A stretch of DNA of 64,000 nucleotides, from positions 2,046,001-2,110,000 of the forward strand of contig NC_064652.1 of assembly GCF_001723175.1 (NCBI RefSeq). Direction: 5' to 3'. Source of the DNA: Penicillium oxalicum (lineage: Eukaryota > Ascomycota > Eurotiomycetes > Eurotiales > Aspergillaceae). Shown piece by piece: positions 13,489 through 22,865 of this stretch. Made by a program: the position numbers and the translations under genes. The stretch's first letter is position 1. Each line of letters starts with the position of its first letter. The notes beneath the pieces were generated by a model. That model ran no database searches and was not told where the DNA came from. It saw nothing but the letters and a program-made list of their open reading frames with translations.

Positions 13489-13722
13489 TTAATCCTGTGG
13501 CCAGTCTCTCTGCACCCACTGCACCTTTGGCGGAGCCCTAGTAGCCGGCCGGTCTGCCTGATCAGGCGTTTGGCCCTGCGCATACGATACCACCTCACTA
13601 ACTTCAACTAGCTGATTCGGCTGCCTGAATAGCTTTAGGCCCTTTAGAATAGTTATACCCTTATCGCAGCTTATCTGGATAATTGATCGCCTACGTTTCT
13701 TGATCACCTTCTTATTCACCAC
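13489..13722 (-). pseudogene. Relic of a pogo/Fot1-like DDE transposase C-terminus
   Basis: The minus-strand frame encodes a basic stretch (NKKVIKKRRR), a helix-like segment, then RPATRAPPK and a stop. Shifting one base near the end converts the tail to RCSGCRETGHRIN. That has the CxxC....H spacing of the zinc knuckle closing many fungal pogo/Fot1-type transposases, where it follows a similar ARAPP or RAPPR linker. So the frame seems to be broken by an indel just before the knuckle. No DDE catalytic domain or terminal inverted repeats were found upstream (13723-14040). It is therefore a fragment, not an active element. The assignment rests on a short motif and is tentative. Confidence 0.4.
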
Positions 13723-14037
13723 GCGTAAATCGGCTATCTCGCTTGAACAGCCCGTGACTTTCGAGTCTCGAGTTCGTCACAACTAGAAGGCTTCATTTGA
13801 GGGTCAAATGAAAAAAAAAGCAAAACAAAAATATAATGAAACATTTACGACAAGCGCCAGCGTGTGTATCACTTAACGTGGGCGTTCAACTAGCTCGCCC
13901 GGCCTCTCCTGAGATCCCCCAAAGCATTCAACACATATTCACATGGTAGTACATAGAATAGTCCCAATTACCAACCCACAAGAATCTAGTATAGTCCGAA
14001 AGAAACATACACAAAAGGGAAAAAAAGTACCTTACAA

Positions 14038-14054
14038 CCCCCCCCCCCCCCCCC
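14038..14054. repeat. 17-nt C homopolymer
   Basis: Uninterrupted C run immediately downstream of the 3' end of the minus-strand hypothetical gene ending at 14105. Confidence 0.85.
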
Positions 14055-14104
14055 TTCTCCCCTGCTTTTCAAAATCTCACTTGCGGATGAGTCGCAATAG
14101 CAGC

Positions 14105-14794
14105 TTAATTCCGCAACGGCGGAAGAGGCGACCACCGAGGACAAGGCTTCAAATTCCTACCCGGCACCTTTGGAAACGAAACTACTGGAGGATCACCCAA
14201 ACGCAAGCTCAATCTGGAAGATGCTCGTTTCCGCGTCGCAGTGCCTTCTCCGCTGGAATCCAGATTTGTGATGACGAGATCCTGGCTGGAAAAGGAGGGG
14301 GAAGTCTGATGTGATGAGTATGAGATACTGATCAGACTGCACAGGTATGAAAAGGACTCTACGTCCTCGATTGAGTCTTCGTGGTGGCTGTTCATGCCAC
14401 TCACGGCTTTTGCATGAATGCGCGATGGGGCCCGGATTGGGATGCGGATGTTTGAGTGTGCGGAGTGGGAGATTGGAGAGGGTGTGGTTCGACTGATATG
14501 GGGTGGAGTTGCTGTGGAGGAGGTGCTGAATCGGCCTTTTTCTGTTCTGGTGGTTTGTGAGAGGGCCTGGGATGGTGGTGGTGGTGTGGCTATTATTGAG
14601 CTTGTAGACCTTTCAAGGTCTGAACTTGGTTCCGTGGGTGGTCTAGCGATGACAGTGGTGGAGGAAGATTCATCGTCGTTGCTGCACAGGTCATCGCGGT
14701 CGTCACTCCTCTTTGAAGACTTGAAATGCTCGGTGATGCAGTTTAGGATGACGGTCCAAATGTCACGACCCTGGCAGAGCAATTCCGGTGCCAT
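14105..14794 (-). CDS. Hypothetical Ser/Thr/Pro-rich protein
   Basis: A single-exon frame of 229 residues. I chose the ATG at 14794 (MAPELLCQGRDIW). The frame stays open for 29 more codons upstream but begins there with a non-ATG codon. The N-terminal 30 residues look folded (CQGRDIWTVILNCITEHF), with a bulky hydrophobic helix. The rest is low complexity: Ser/Thr/Pro-rich with many SS and PPP clusters, then a basic patch (RKRASSRLSLRLGD), typical of disordered fungal regulatory or cytoskeleton-associated proteins. I recognise no domain, signal peptide or membrane span, and no function is assigned. The length of the open frame and the conserved-looking N-terminus argue it is real. Confidence 0.6.
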   Translation of the reverse strand: MAPELLCQGRDIWTVILNCITEHFKSSKRSDDRDDLCSNDDESSSTTVIARPPTEPSSDLERSTSSIIATPPPPSQALSQTTRTEKGRFSTSSTATPPHISRTTPSPISHSAHSNIRIPIRAPSRIHAKAVSGMNSHHEDSIEDVESFSYLCSLISISYSSHQTSPSFSSQDLVITNLDSSGEGTATRKRASSRLSLRLGDPPVVSFPKVPGRNLKPCPRWSPLPPLRN

Positions 14795-16130
14795 GATGAC
14801 CGGTCGACGCGCTATGAAGCAGCTGGAGCGGTCTTGTTTCTTTTTTCTTGGTGAGACCTTTTCGTGTGCGGATTGAAACAATCTGAGCTTCTAGAAAACC
14901 GCAACCGACCAAATCGGTCCACCGAACGAACAAGACCAAATCAGTCCAGCTCTGACCAGACGGTATCTTGAGATATCCTGATCCTGATCAACGCTGCTTA
15001 TAGAACTGGCTAATCATTCCTTTTTCACAATTCGGCCACGAGAAGTCTTTTATCAACTCGCGACCTCCATGAAATAGAATTATTTATTTGATCATATTTA
15101 TGCAAAGGACAAAGTCTCCCCTCCCTCGATAAACCATTTATTCCCCCGGAACAAACGAGAGACTACCCAATCAGCCAAAATCTAAATGAATCGCCTGTTT
15201 GACTCGCTCTAGATCGAAGATCAACAGTCAAATTGAGCACCGTCCTCTCTTTTCTTTTTTTTCTTCTTTTATTTCTATTCTTGTCCCAGCAAGGCATTCC
15301 GCAAGACCGTATATTACATCCATTTCTATATACAAAACCTGATTGCGATGGATCACTTTCAACAAAAAAGCAATCTTTGCCTACAAATACAACAAAAAGA
15401 AAAAAAAAGCATCCAACACACCAACGCACCGACCAACACCAACCTTACCTTCCCCGTTGGCGCCAGCTATTCAGATTCGTACCGGTCCTCATCCCAATAG
15501 AATTCCCATCCGTCCCGGGGAGGGAGACTGCCCGTTTGTGGAGTTAGCGGGCACTTGTCAGGGATGGACCTTGACATGTGATTACTATCCGGTCACAGGG
15601 GATTCTGAGAGACTCTCCATATTACATCATTGGGTTCAGAACTCTTCAGAATTGGACTAGAGAAAAAAAAGTGTCCGAGATTCCAATAATGGGAAGGTTT
15701 GGTGGGTTGCTTAGGTAGATGGTCTGGATCCCGGTTGGTGGTGTGGAAGACGACCTATCGTGGGGGTAGGTGTTGGAATTTTAAGATCATGCTCTAGTTT
15801 GAGGTAGTTAGCGTAGCGATCTTTCTGTTTTGTTTTGGTTTTTTCCTATTTTCTTTTTTGGCGGGTTCATCGGTGACTATTTGTCCACTGTCGTCCAAAC
15901 AAATGGTTTGTTCTTGAGGGGTTGGGAGTGTCGATGAATATATATCTCTTATGTGGAAATGAGGGAAAAGAGCCCCGATAAGCTGGAAGCAATCTACTTG
16001 ATAAGCATTGGACACAATGGGCAAAGTGAGTATGTAGGCTGTCCGAGATGTTATGTATTTTGATGACGATGAAAAGCCGTCCATGCTTTTCAGAGCATTC
16101 AATAGGCCAATACTTGTTTGTGTACAACTT
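14795..16130. other. Intergenic; no gene seen
   Basis: Separates two minus-strand genes, so it should hold the promoter of the hypothetical gene and the 3' UTR of the acetyltransferase. The stretch at 15230-15420 is CT-rich, then A-rich. No supported coding structure. Confidence 0.4.
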
Positions 16131-17127
16131 TCATTGCCCTGACTTTGGCTCACGCACCATACAATAAATCTACGCGTGCCGGTCATTTCCCGAGTTAGCA
16201 GGCTCGATGGGTTTTCCCCCAAAAGTGAGGGACAAGAAGAGAGCAAGGCAAACCGCCTCGGAAAGCCATCACATACCATGCAAACATCATCGCCATCCCG
16301 ACACACCATTTCCTTTTTCATTTCAAATCCCATCTTCTCGTAAATCTTCACATTGGGTTCCTTCTTGGAACTCTCCAGATAACATTTCATCCCGTCCCTG
16401 TCGGCCTCTTTCGTGACAGCCTCAAAGAGCATTCTCCCCACTCCCTGGCCTTGCGCCCTGGGGCTCACCGCCACGATGTTGCAGAAGTAATACCCCCGAG
16501 GATCATCCCAGATCGATGCCTGCGCTTCCTGTTGACGGTCTTTCCAAATCCAGTATCGATTCGTGCGAAGACCGCCCCGGCCGCCATGGCGAATGTTGGT
16601 GAGAAGCTGGCGAAAGGACAGAAGCCAGGATTGATAACACGAGAACCAGGATTCGGGCTTGGCGGCTTGCTGCGGAGCCAACCAGCATGATACACCCAGG
16701 ATAGAGGGCGAAGCGCTGTCGGTGTCTTTGGCGACTTGAAAGATAGCATTATTGATGCCCCAGCGGCATCGGGCCGCTAATGAGTCATAGTTTCTCTGAG
16801 GGTTGAACTAGATCAACTCGGGGAATCTCTCTGGTGATGGAACGTCCGGCCAAAACGACCACGTTGCCCCAGAGAGACAGATAGGTTAATATATTGGAAC
16901 TGGTAAAGCGTCATGCTCATGCTCATGCTTCTCGTTTCCTTTTTTTTTTCTCCCCCGGAGACCTAGTATGGGCATCTTTTGAACCACAGAACGAGATATA
17001 TATTCACACATACCGAGGATTTATCAAAGACCCAATTGAAGTAGGGGTCGTCAGCAAAGGCTTGTTGAATGACCTCAACAGTCCCCGGGATATCCGCCTC
17101 GGTCAACGAAACAACTTCAATCGCCAT
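16131..17127 (-). CDS. GNAT-family N-acetyltransferase
   Basis: Three exons on the minus strand: 17127..17014, 16807..16277 and 16169..16131. The introns are 206 nt (GTATGT...ATCTAG) and 107 nt (GTATGT...CGTAG, with a TGCTAAC branch point), and both junctions are phase 0. The protein has 227 residues. It starts MAIEVVSLTEADIP and ends in a 12-codon last exon reading IYCMVREPKSGQ. The acetyl-CoA-binding core is clear: a strand (YYFCNIVAVSP), then the pyrophosphate loop RAQGQGVGRML (Q/RxxGxG/A), then CYLESS and NVKIYEKMGFE. This architecture is a large Pezizomycotina GNAT subfamily of unknown substrate. Likely cytosolic: no signal or membrane span. Small-molecule or peptide acetylation is inferred from the family only. 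Confidence 0.88.
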
Positions 17128-18518
17128 CCTGTCATCCACAATCTCGATGTGCAATTCCGTGCTTGACCTTGCGACAAGATCACAAGAGTAAAAGCAAAGG
17201 GTACAAGACCTGGGTAGTCGCTCAAACAGGCGCAGGTCGCTCACGAGTCACGACGACGGTCTTCAAGAGTTGCCGTGCGTCGATTCGGGTTCTCACTCGG
17301 GTCCACTTTCAGCGTGACCGGAAACCTACTACCTGCCGAACACGGTGTCGGACTCGGACACAGGCAAAAGCGGAGGCGGAAGGGATTGGACGTGATCGAA
17401 AAGCCGAGCGACTGGAATGAGAATTTTCCAACACGTCTTCAGCGACAGTATGCTCGGATGAGAGGAGGGGAAAGTATGTATGACCAAAGGCCGAGAGACG
17501 TTCATGCCGAATGGGCTCTTCTTATCGAACGGACCCCGGCAACGGAATACGGGGAAAGGAATCTAGACCCGAAAAGGCAGTTCCATGCGCCGCGGCTGGC
17601 TCTCCCCCCTTGTGAACCGATCACTTATCAATGACTGTAATGATCGACGCCAAGGGCAACGGGGTTGGATCTGAAAGCGAGCTGTAGATCATGATTGACC
17701 GCGCCGCTAAAGGAATCGTCAAATAGGATCGTCGGATGTCTGGTTGAGGAAACCTATTAGGACTTGGCAATTACGGCCATGGCCCGGTGGAAAAGACTAA
17801 AGGGCCAGGCAGCCAGAGGTTGTTCTCAAACCGTGGAAATGACGAAGAAAAGGATCCAAGTGGGATGGCGGAGTGCGCAATTGCAAAGGCCAGTCCACTC
17901 CTGGCATGTCTACCTTATCATCAGAAACTACATTTGGCTGGAGTGGACGGTTTTGAGATCAACCAATGAAAACATGTACCTCAATAAGTCGTGGCGCCGA
18001 TGGGCCAAGGTTCAAAGCGTCGCCAACGAAAACAGTCCCATCGCGAAATAAACCAACACCGCAGTCCAAACAATCAAGACAAATCCATGCAGAGAAAGCC
18101 GGTGGTGAAAATGCAGAATCAAATTCCAACCCGCCAGCTCCAGAACCCCGTTCCAGACATCCCCACCAGATCGTCCCAGCCCAGCCAGGGAAAATCTCTG
18201 AAACCGCAGAGCGCAGATGTGCAATCAGGCGGGAACACGAGAGAGAGAGAGAGAAAAAAATAAAAAGGATGAAACAAAAGATCCTCAGGAAAGCGGACCA
18301 TAGTGAAAAAGGTGGAAGACTAAACCTATAATCCCACAAGAAGACAAAAGGTTCCCAAAACCATATAAAAAAATAATCATCAAAGATCGCCAGCCCCCCT
18401 TTTTTCCAAATCCAAAAAAGAAACAAACGTCATGGACTTCATGACGGCAGTATCGTCAAGTCATCAAGGGAAAGGGATGGTGGGATGCGGCCCTCCCCAC
18501 CGTAATTCTCGAAAAGCA
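17128..18518. other. Intergenic, promoter side of the acetyltransferase
   Basis: Contains the putative acetyltransferase promoter and the 3' flank of the arrestin-like gene. A hydrophobic open stretch on the minus strand (18012..18224) was considered and not accepted. A short GA-repeat-to-A tract lies near 18238-18260. Confidence 0.35.
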
Positions 18519-21175
18519 CTATGACGGTGCTGAGAAATCCTCGAGACGCACCCACTCGCGCGGAACATCCATGCTGCGGTTGACTCGTCTCCCCGGAGTG
18601 AGGGGGACATCGACGCGTCCCAGACCCCGATCGTCATCCTGATCTTCGTAGTAGGACAAGCGTGCAAAATAATCCTCAAGCACCGCTTCGCGGTCGTTGT
18701 CGCCCACAATGCTAGTGTACTCCGGGGGCGGAGTCACTAACGGTGGAGGTGGTGGGACATCCTCAAAGGCCGGGGGTGCAAAGGACGGGGCGCGCACGAG
18801 ATGCATGGGACGGGGCGCTTCCCGATCAACGCTGGGTTGATGGGCAAGGTGAGCTTGAGGAGGACGAGCAAGACCACCGGAGCCATTGGTGAAGCTGCGC
18901 GACACGGGTGGAATGGAATTCGGCCGCTGGAGACTCGAGGCGGAGTCTTCGCGATCCGATATGGTCTGAATGTAGTTGGTTTCACGCGTTGTCGGTGGCG
19001 CACCAGGACATCCACACTCGTATTCCTGCGCCTGCGGCGCTGGGTCCGCTGCTGGACGGGTGTAGGCTGGAAGGAAGATGTTGTTCTGCGTGGCTTTGCA
19101 GGAGAGGATGTGGAAGGGCGAGTCGATGGAGATTTCAAAATGTCTACGCTTGCCGGGGTCACGCTCATCCACTTTGGACAAACGCAGGACAATCTAGGTG
19201 GAGGGGAGGCCTATGGTCAGCACTGTCGCATCACATCCGGCCCGGGATGGCAGTCCGGGTTGAGAGCAGCAAGACATACCTTGATCCAGTGATTGATCTG
19301 GATATTTTCATACGTCGTATCAAAGTGCAGACGCTGCGATTCGTCACGGCCTCTCATTTCGTGACAACTGGGCAGCTGCACGTTAAACTCCATTTCCGTG
19401 GGTCCCACACCAACCTCGGAGTTCAAGTTGCCCAGTAAATTGGTTCGACCCCGATCCACGATCTCTTCGCCACGTGCGGCGGCTTCACGGTGATCCCAAT
19501 CGATGCCGCCTCCCGCAGTCACCCGCATGGAGCTGCCCGGGTAGGTACTCGTACTCACCGACTCGGCACGCTTTTCAAATAAAAGTACTTTCTTTGCTGG
19601 CTGCAGCCGATGTACTGTCTTGTCGGCCGTCCAGTGTTGGACATTCTCCGTCACGTAAACCTTGATGCGGTGACATTCGACTTTGGCTAAGGGGGTCAAT
19701 TTGAACGCAATGGGAATCTGCGAGCCCAGCGGGAACGATTTGCCGGAGATGACGATATCATAGTGCAGCTGATCCTCCCAATTGCGCGAAATCGCGATGG
19801 GTTCAACTTGCTCAAGCGAGCCTTCTGCCGGGGTGCGAATGACGGGGATCTCCAGCGATCCAAACAAGTTGGGCCGAAACGCGCCTGACCGCTCGACAAT
19901 GGCCTCCAGGTCATAGCGCACAAAGCCCAAATCAGTCTTGATGGTTTCCGGCAGTGAGCCGTCGATGGGGAACTCAAAGCTGTACAGATAATCACCCACG
20001 GGGAACATGCGGTAGTTACGCTGCGGGGGCGTTTGAGAGGTGACTGGTGCCTCGTTTCGGCTGAAGCTTCGTGAATGACCCCGGCTGCTCTGAATGGAGA
20101 GTCGCATGGCATCTTTCGCGGTCAGCAGACTCAGCGACGTGTTCGATCCACTCTTGGATAATAATTCCCGTGTCGTGGCGTGCACTCCTTCTTTCCCGGG
20201 CGTGGGAGATCCGAGCTTCGCGTGTTGGTAAAAGTGCGCACCGTAGTCGTTCTGCATCAGTGCCGTGTCGCCATGGTTGAAATAGACCACGCCGTGGGTG
20301 AACAGGTCCTTCTTATCGTGGAAATGGATTTTCTTCGGGGGGATGCCTGTTGTGCTCGTGTTAGCGGGACCTGGTTGCAATGTTCATGTCGACCCAGTCG
20401 TCTGTGAGAGCCCGAGTGCAAACCTACCATCTGGCCAGTCTGTCTGCGCATGACCCCGGAAGCAAATCGAGATCTTCTTGATCTTCACACATTTGGTCAC
20501 TTTCAAGTGCAGTTGGCCTCGGAGGATGGCCGACTTTTTAGTAGTGGGATCATGTTGGTCATAGCCCTGGAGATAGAGAACCGGCTCCGTCAGGCTGATG
20601 CCCACCGTGAGACCGCTCCCTGTGGCGACGATCTTTTCGTTGGGAAGTGGCACAAACGGTGCTGTGCTCTCTAAGGGGGCAGCTGTGCGCTCCGGAAGCG
20701 CTCGCGATAGGAGATCCCCCGTCATGGGTGTAGGATCGGGGCGCATATCGCCTTCTTCGTAAAACCGCGGAGCTTCCCTCGAGCGTGGTGAGGGCAGAAT
20801 CACTTCCGACACCGGGCGGGGTCCGGTTCGGCGGGGATTCAGACGGGGTTGTGGCGCTGGCGGAGGCGCCGGCGTTGACGTTGGCGTGGGTGTATTGACT
20901 CCCGCGGAGCGTAGGCGAAGAAACCGCTTCGCGTTTTCCCGTGGACCAGCCAGCTTTCTGATGAGGGTGGTGCGACGGCTCGAAGGCTTTGCTTTGGGGG
21001 ACGATCGCTCTTTGACGGTCGCTTTCGGGTGCACCGTTCGCCGTTGTGCCGATCCAACACGGGTGAGAGCGGAAACCCAGAGAGGCCGTGGGAGATCGAA
21101 TGGTTGGTCGGTAGTCAGGGAGTTGGATCGCGATGGGATCTGCGCGGGGAGAAAATGAGCGACCATCATCATCAT
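18519..21175 (-). CDS. Arrestin-like ubiquitin-ligase adaptor (ART/Aly-type)
   Basis: Three exons: 21175..20428, 20346..19280 and 19193..18519. Introns are 81 nt (GTAGGT...CAACAG) and 86 nt (GTATGT...ACCTAG); frame is kept (DWPDG-IPPKK and HWIK-IVLRLSK). The protein has 829 residues. A long disordered basic/proline-rich N-terminus is followed by an arrestin N-like fold (SGLTVGISLTEPVLYLQGYD...KKISICFRGHAQTDWPD) and an arrestin C-like fold (WEDQLHYDIVISGKSFPLG...TPLAKVECHRIKVYVTENV, then HFEISIDSPFHIL). The C-terminal tail carries LPAY and PPEY, matching the LPxY/PPxY motifs that bind the WW domains of Rsp5/HulA. Such proteins recruit the E3 ligase to plasma-membrane permeases for endocytosis. 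Which permease is unknown. The start is the first ATG of an ATG-ATG-ATG-ATG run. Confidence 0.9.
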
Positions 21176-22380
21176 GGTGAGGGCGACGGGCACCCTAGAG
21201 ACCGAATCCGGGGACGACTGAAGTGATCCCAGAGCGGGCAGGGTCTAGAGGGGAGAGGAGAGAGCGCCGTGCTGCCAGGCCCGAAGCAAAAGAAGAAAAA
21301 AAAATCGTCGAAATATCGACTCGAGCGTCGCATTCGCCGCTTTTCTTTTTCTTCTGGTCTTTCGTTTGGTCTCTTGCGATCACGTTGTCGGCTTCGGTGT
21401 GCTCGTCCGCCCGTCGCATTCAAAAGATGATTCGAAAACGCGGGGAGGGGAATGAGTGTAACAATCAAACGAATACTCTGCGAAGCACAAAGAAAGGAAA
21501 CACCAAGCAAGACTTACCCAGGGTCTCACTGAATTTCAATTGATTTTATAATCCTTGCAGGTGTCTCAGGATCTCCTATTCTTTTGATCTTCAGTCCCTC
21601 TTCCTTTTGGTAGTCCCGACTGCTTATTTCTTTTTTTGTATGGAGAGGAGAGGGGGGGTAATTTCCACTCGGTTACCCCTTCAATGCGAGGTCACGCAAG
21701 GAGCACACCGATCTTTGTAGGAAAAAGATGGAGTCAACGCTAAAACCTCGGGGGGCACTGACTTCATAGCACGGGTTTGCCGGCCGTGATCATCCGCGGT
21801 GCAGATCGAGCCCAGTGATCCGTCGGATTGGCTCAACGGTAATGGCTTTCCACACGCTGCCAATGGAGGCTTTGCAAAAGCGGCTTGGTCGGCTTACTTG
21901 AAAGAGGAGGAGAGTCGTGACTTTGGTTTTTTGGTGGTAGTTCACTCTGCAGGCAGGAGGAGTAGGGGCTGCAAGTTTTGTCGAGGACTGAACAAGTGAT
22001 TTTGTGAGTGTAGTAATTACTACGGTAGTAGTAGTCCACTGCTGTACCTTTGTCAAGTGGTGAAGAACGAGAATGGAGACTCGGTCCTGTGTGGAGAGTA
22101 GGAGTAGATGGGCGTATTACAGGATGCTTGGTCTGGACTCCATAATGTGGCGTCGTTTCGGGGCTTGTTCGACGGAGATTGGCCCCTGTCACAGAAGAAT
22201 CGTCGTATCCGATGTCGAAGATCCTACCCCAAAAAAAGAGAGGCAGAGAGAGCAGAGAGAACGGCAGAGAGGGAGACGGATGGTTCGTGCCCGGAAATAG
22301 GTGAATCAAAATAGTTCAGGGCGCTAGACGCCCGATTCTGCGACCTGTTTGACTAGCGGGCTAGCTTCATGATGAAAGGG
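21176..22380. other. Upstream flank of the arrestin-like gene
   Basis: Likely promoter and 5' leader of the arrestin-like gene. It includes an A/T-rich, CT-rich stretch at 21540-21660. No supported gene. Confidence 0.4.
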
Positions 22381-22865
22381 TCATTTCCGCACAAGAGGAG
22401 CCTGAGCAAGCGGCATTAGGATCGATCGGTCCACCCCCATACGGTCATAAAAGTTCAGATCAATGTCACGACGTATAACTCGGCGTTCAGTGCGGTATGT
22501 AGGCCTAACCACTCGTCCAACTCGTCCAGCCCTCTCTTCTCTGGTGACAGTACCAGTCGCATGGGCCGCGGCACTGAAAGAACGGGATCGCTTGGGAGGA
22601 ACCAAAGGGCTCGGAGCTTGTGAACGCCTCGTCGGGCCCCTCTGAAGCCACCAGAGTGGGGATTGAGGGTCGATGATGACATGACACCAGCGGCCATTGG
22701 ATTGGGCTGGTCCTTTTTCCCGCTATTGCGTATCCGGCGATCCGGTCCAGGCGTGACGGATGACACTCTTCACCATGTCTCGCCCATGAACTCTGGTCGC
22801 GAGCATGAGAGGGGCAGTAGCACCGCGATTCTTAGTTCCGAAGACCAGAGCAGGGCACTCTGTGA
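22381..22865 (-). pseudogene. Coding-like frame interrupted by an in-frame TAG (decayed gene or mis-spliced exon)
   Basis: One minus-strand frame reads like protein over about 160 codons and ends in TGA at 22381. Segments include GTKNRGATAPLMLATRVHGRDMV, MVKSVIRHAW and, after an in-frame TAG at 22725..22723, CHVIIDPQSPLWWLQRGP and an Arg-rich tail (RTERRVIRRDIDLNFYDRMG). The first segment weakly resembles an ankyrin repeat, with one extra residue. The TAG could be removed by a 51-nt intron (GTGAAG...AATAG, phase 0) starting right after the ATG at 22776. That donor would discard residues that themselves look coding. The alternatives are a nonsense mutation, or a chance open frame. No function is assigned. 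Confidence 0.3.

Noticed and set aside
14418..14876. 152-codon plus-strand frame
   Set aside because: Antisense shadow of the Ser/Thr/Pro-rich minus-strand gene.
18012..18426. Hydrophobic minus-strand frames resembling a small membrane protein
   Set aside because: Hydrophobicity comes from T-rich sequence; two different frames are equally hydrophobic and neither has a convincing start or family match.
21799..21860. tRNA-like stretch (GGATTGGCTCAACGGTAA)
   Set aside because: No matching acceptor stem or T-loop (GTTCRA) at the right distance.
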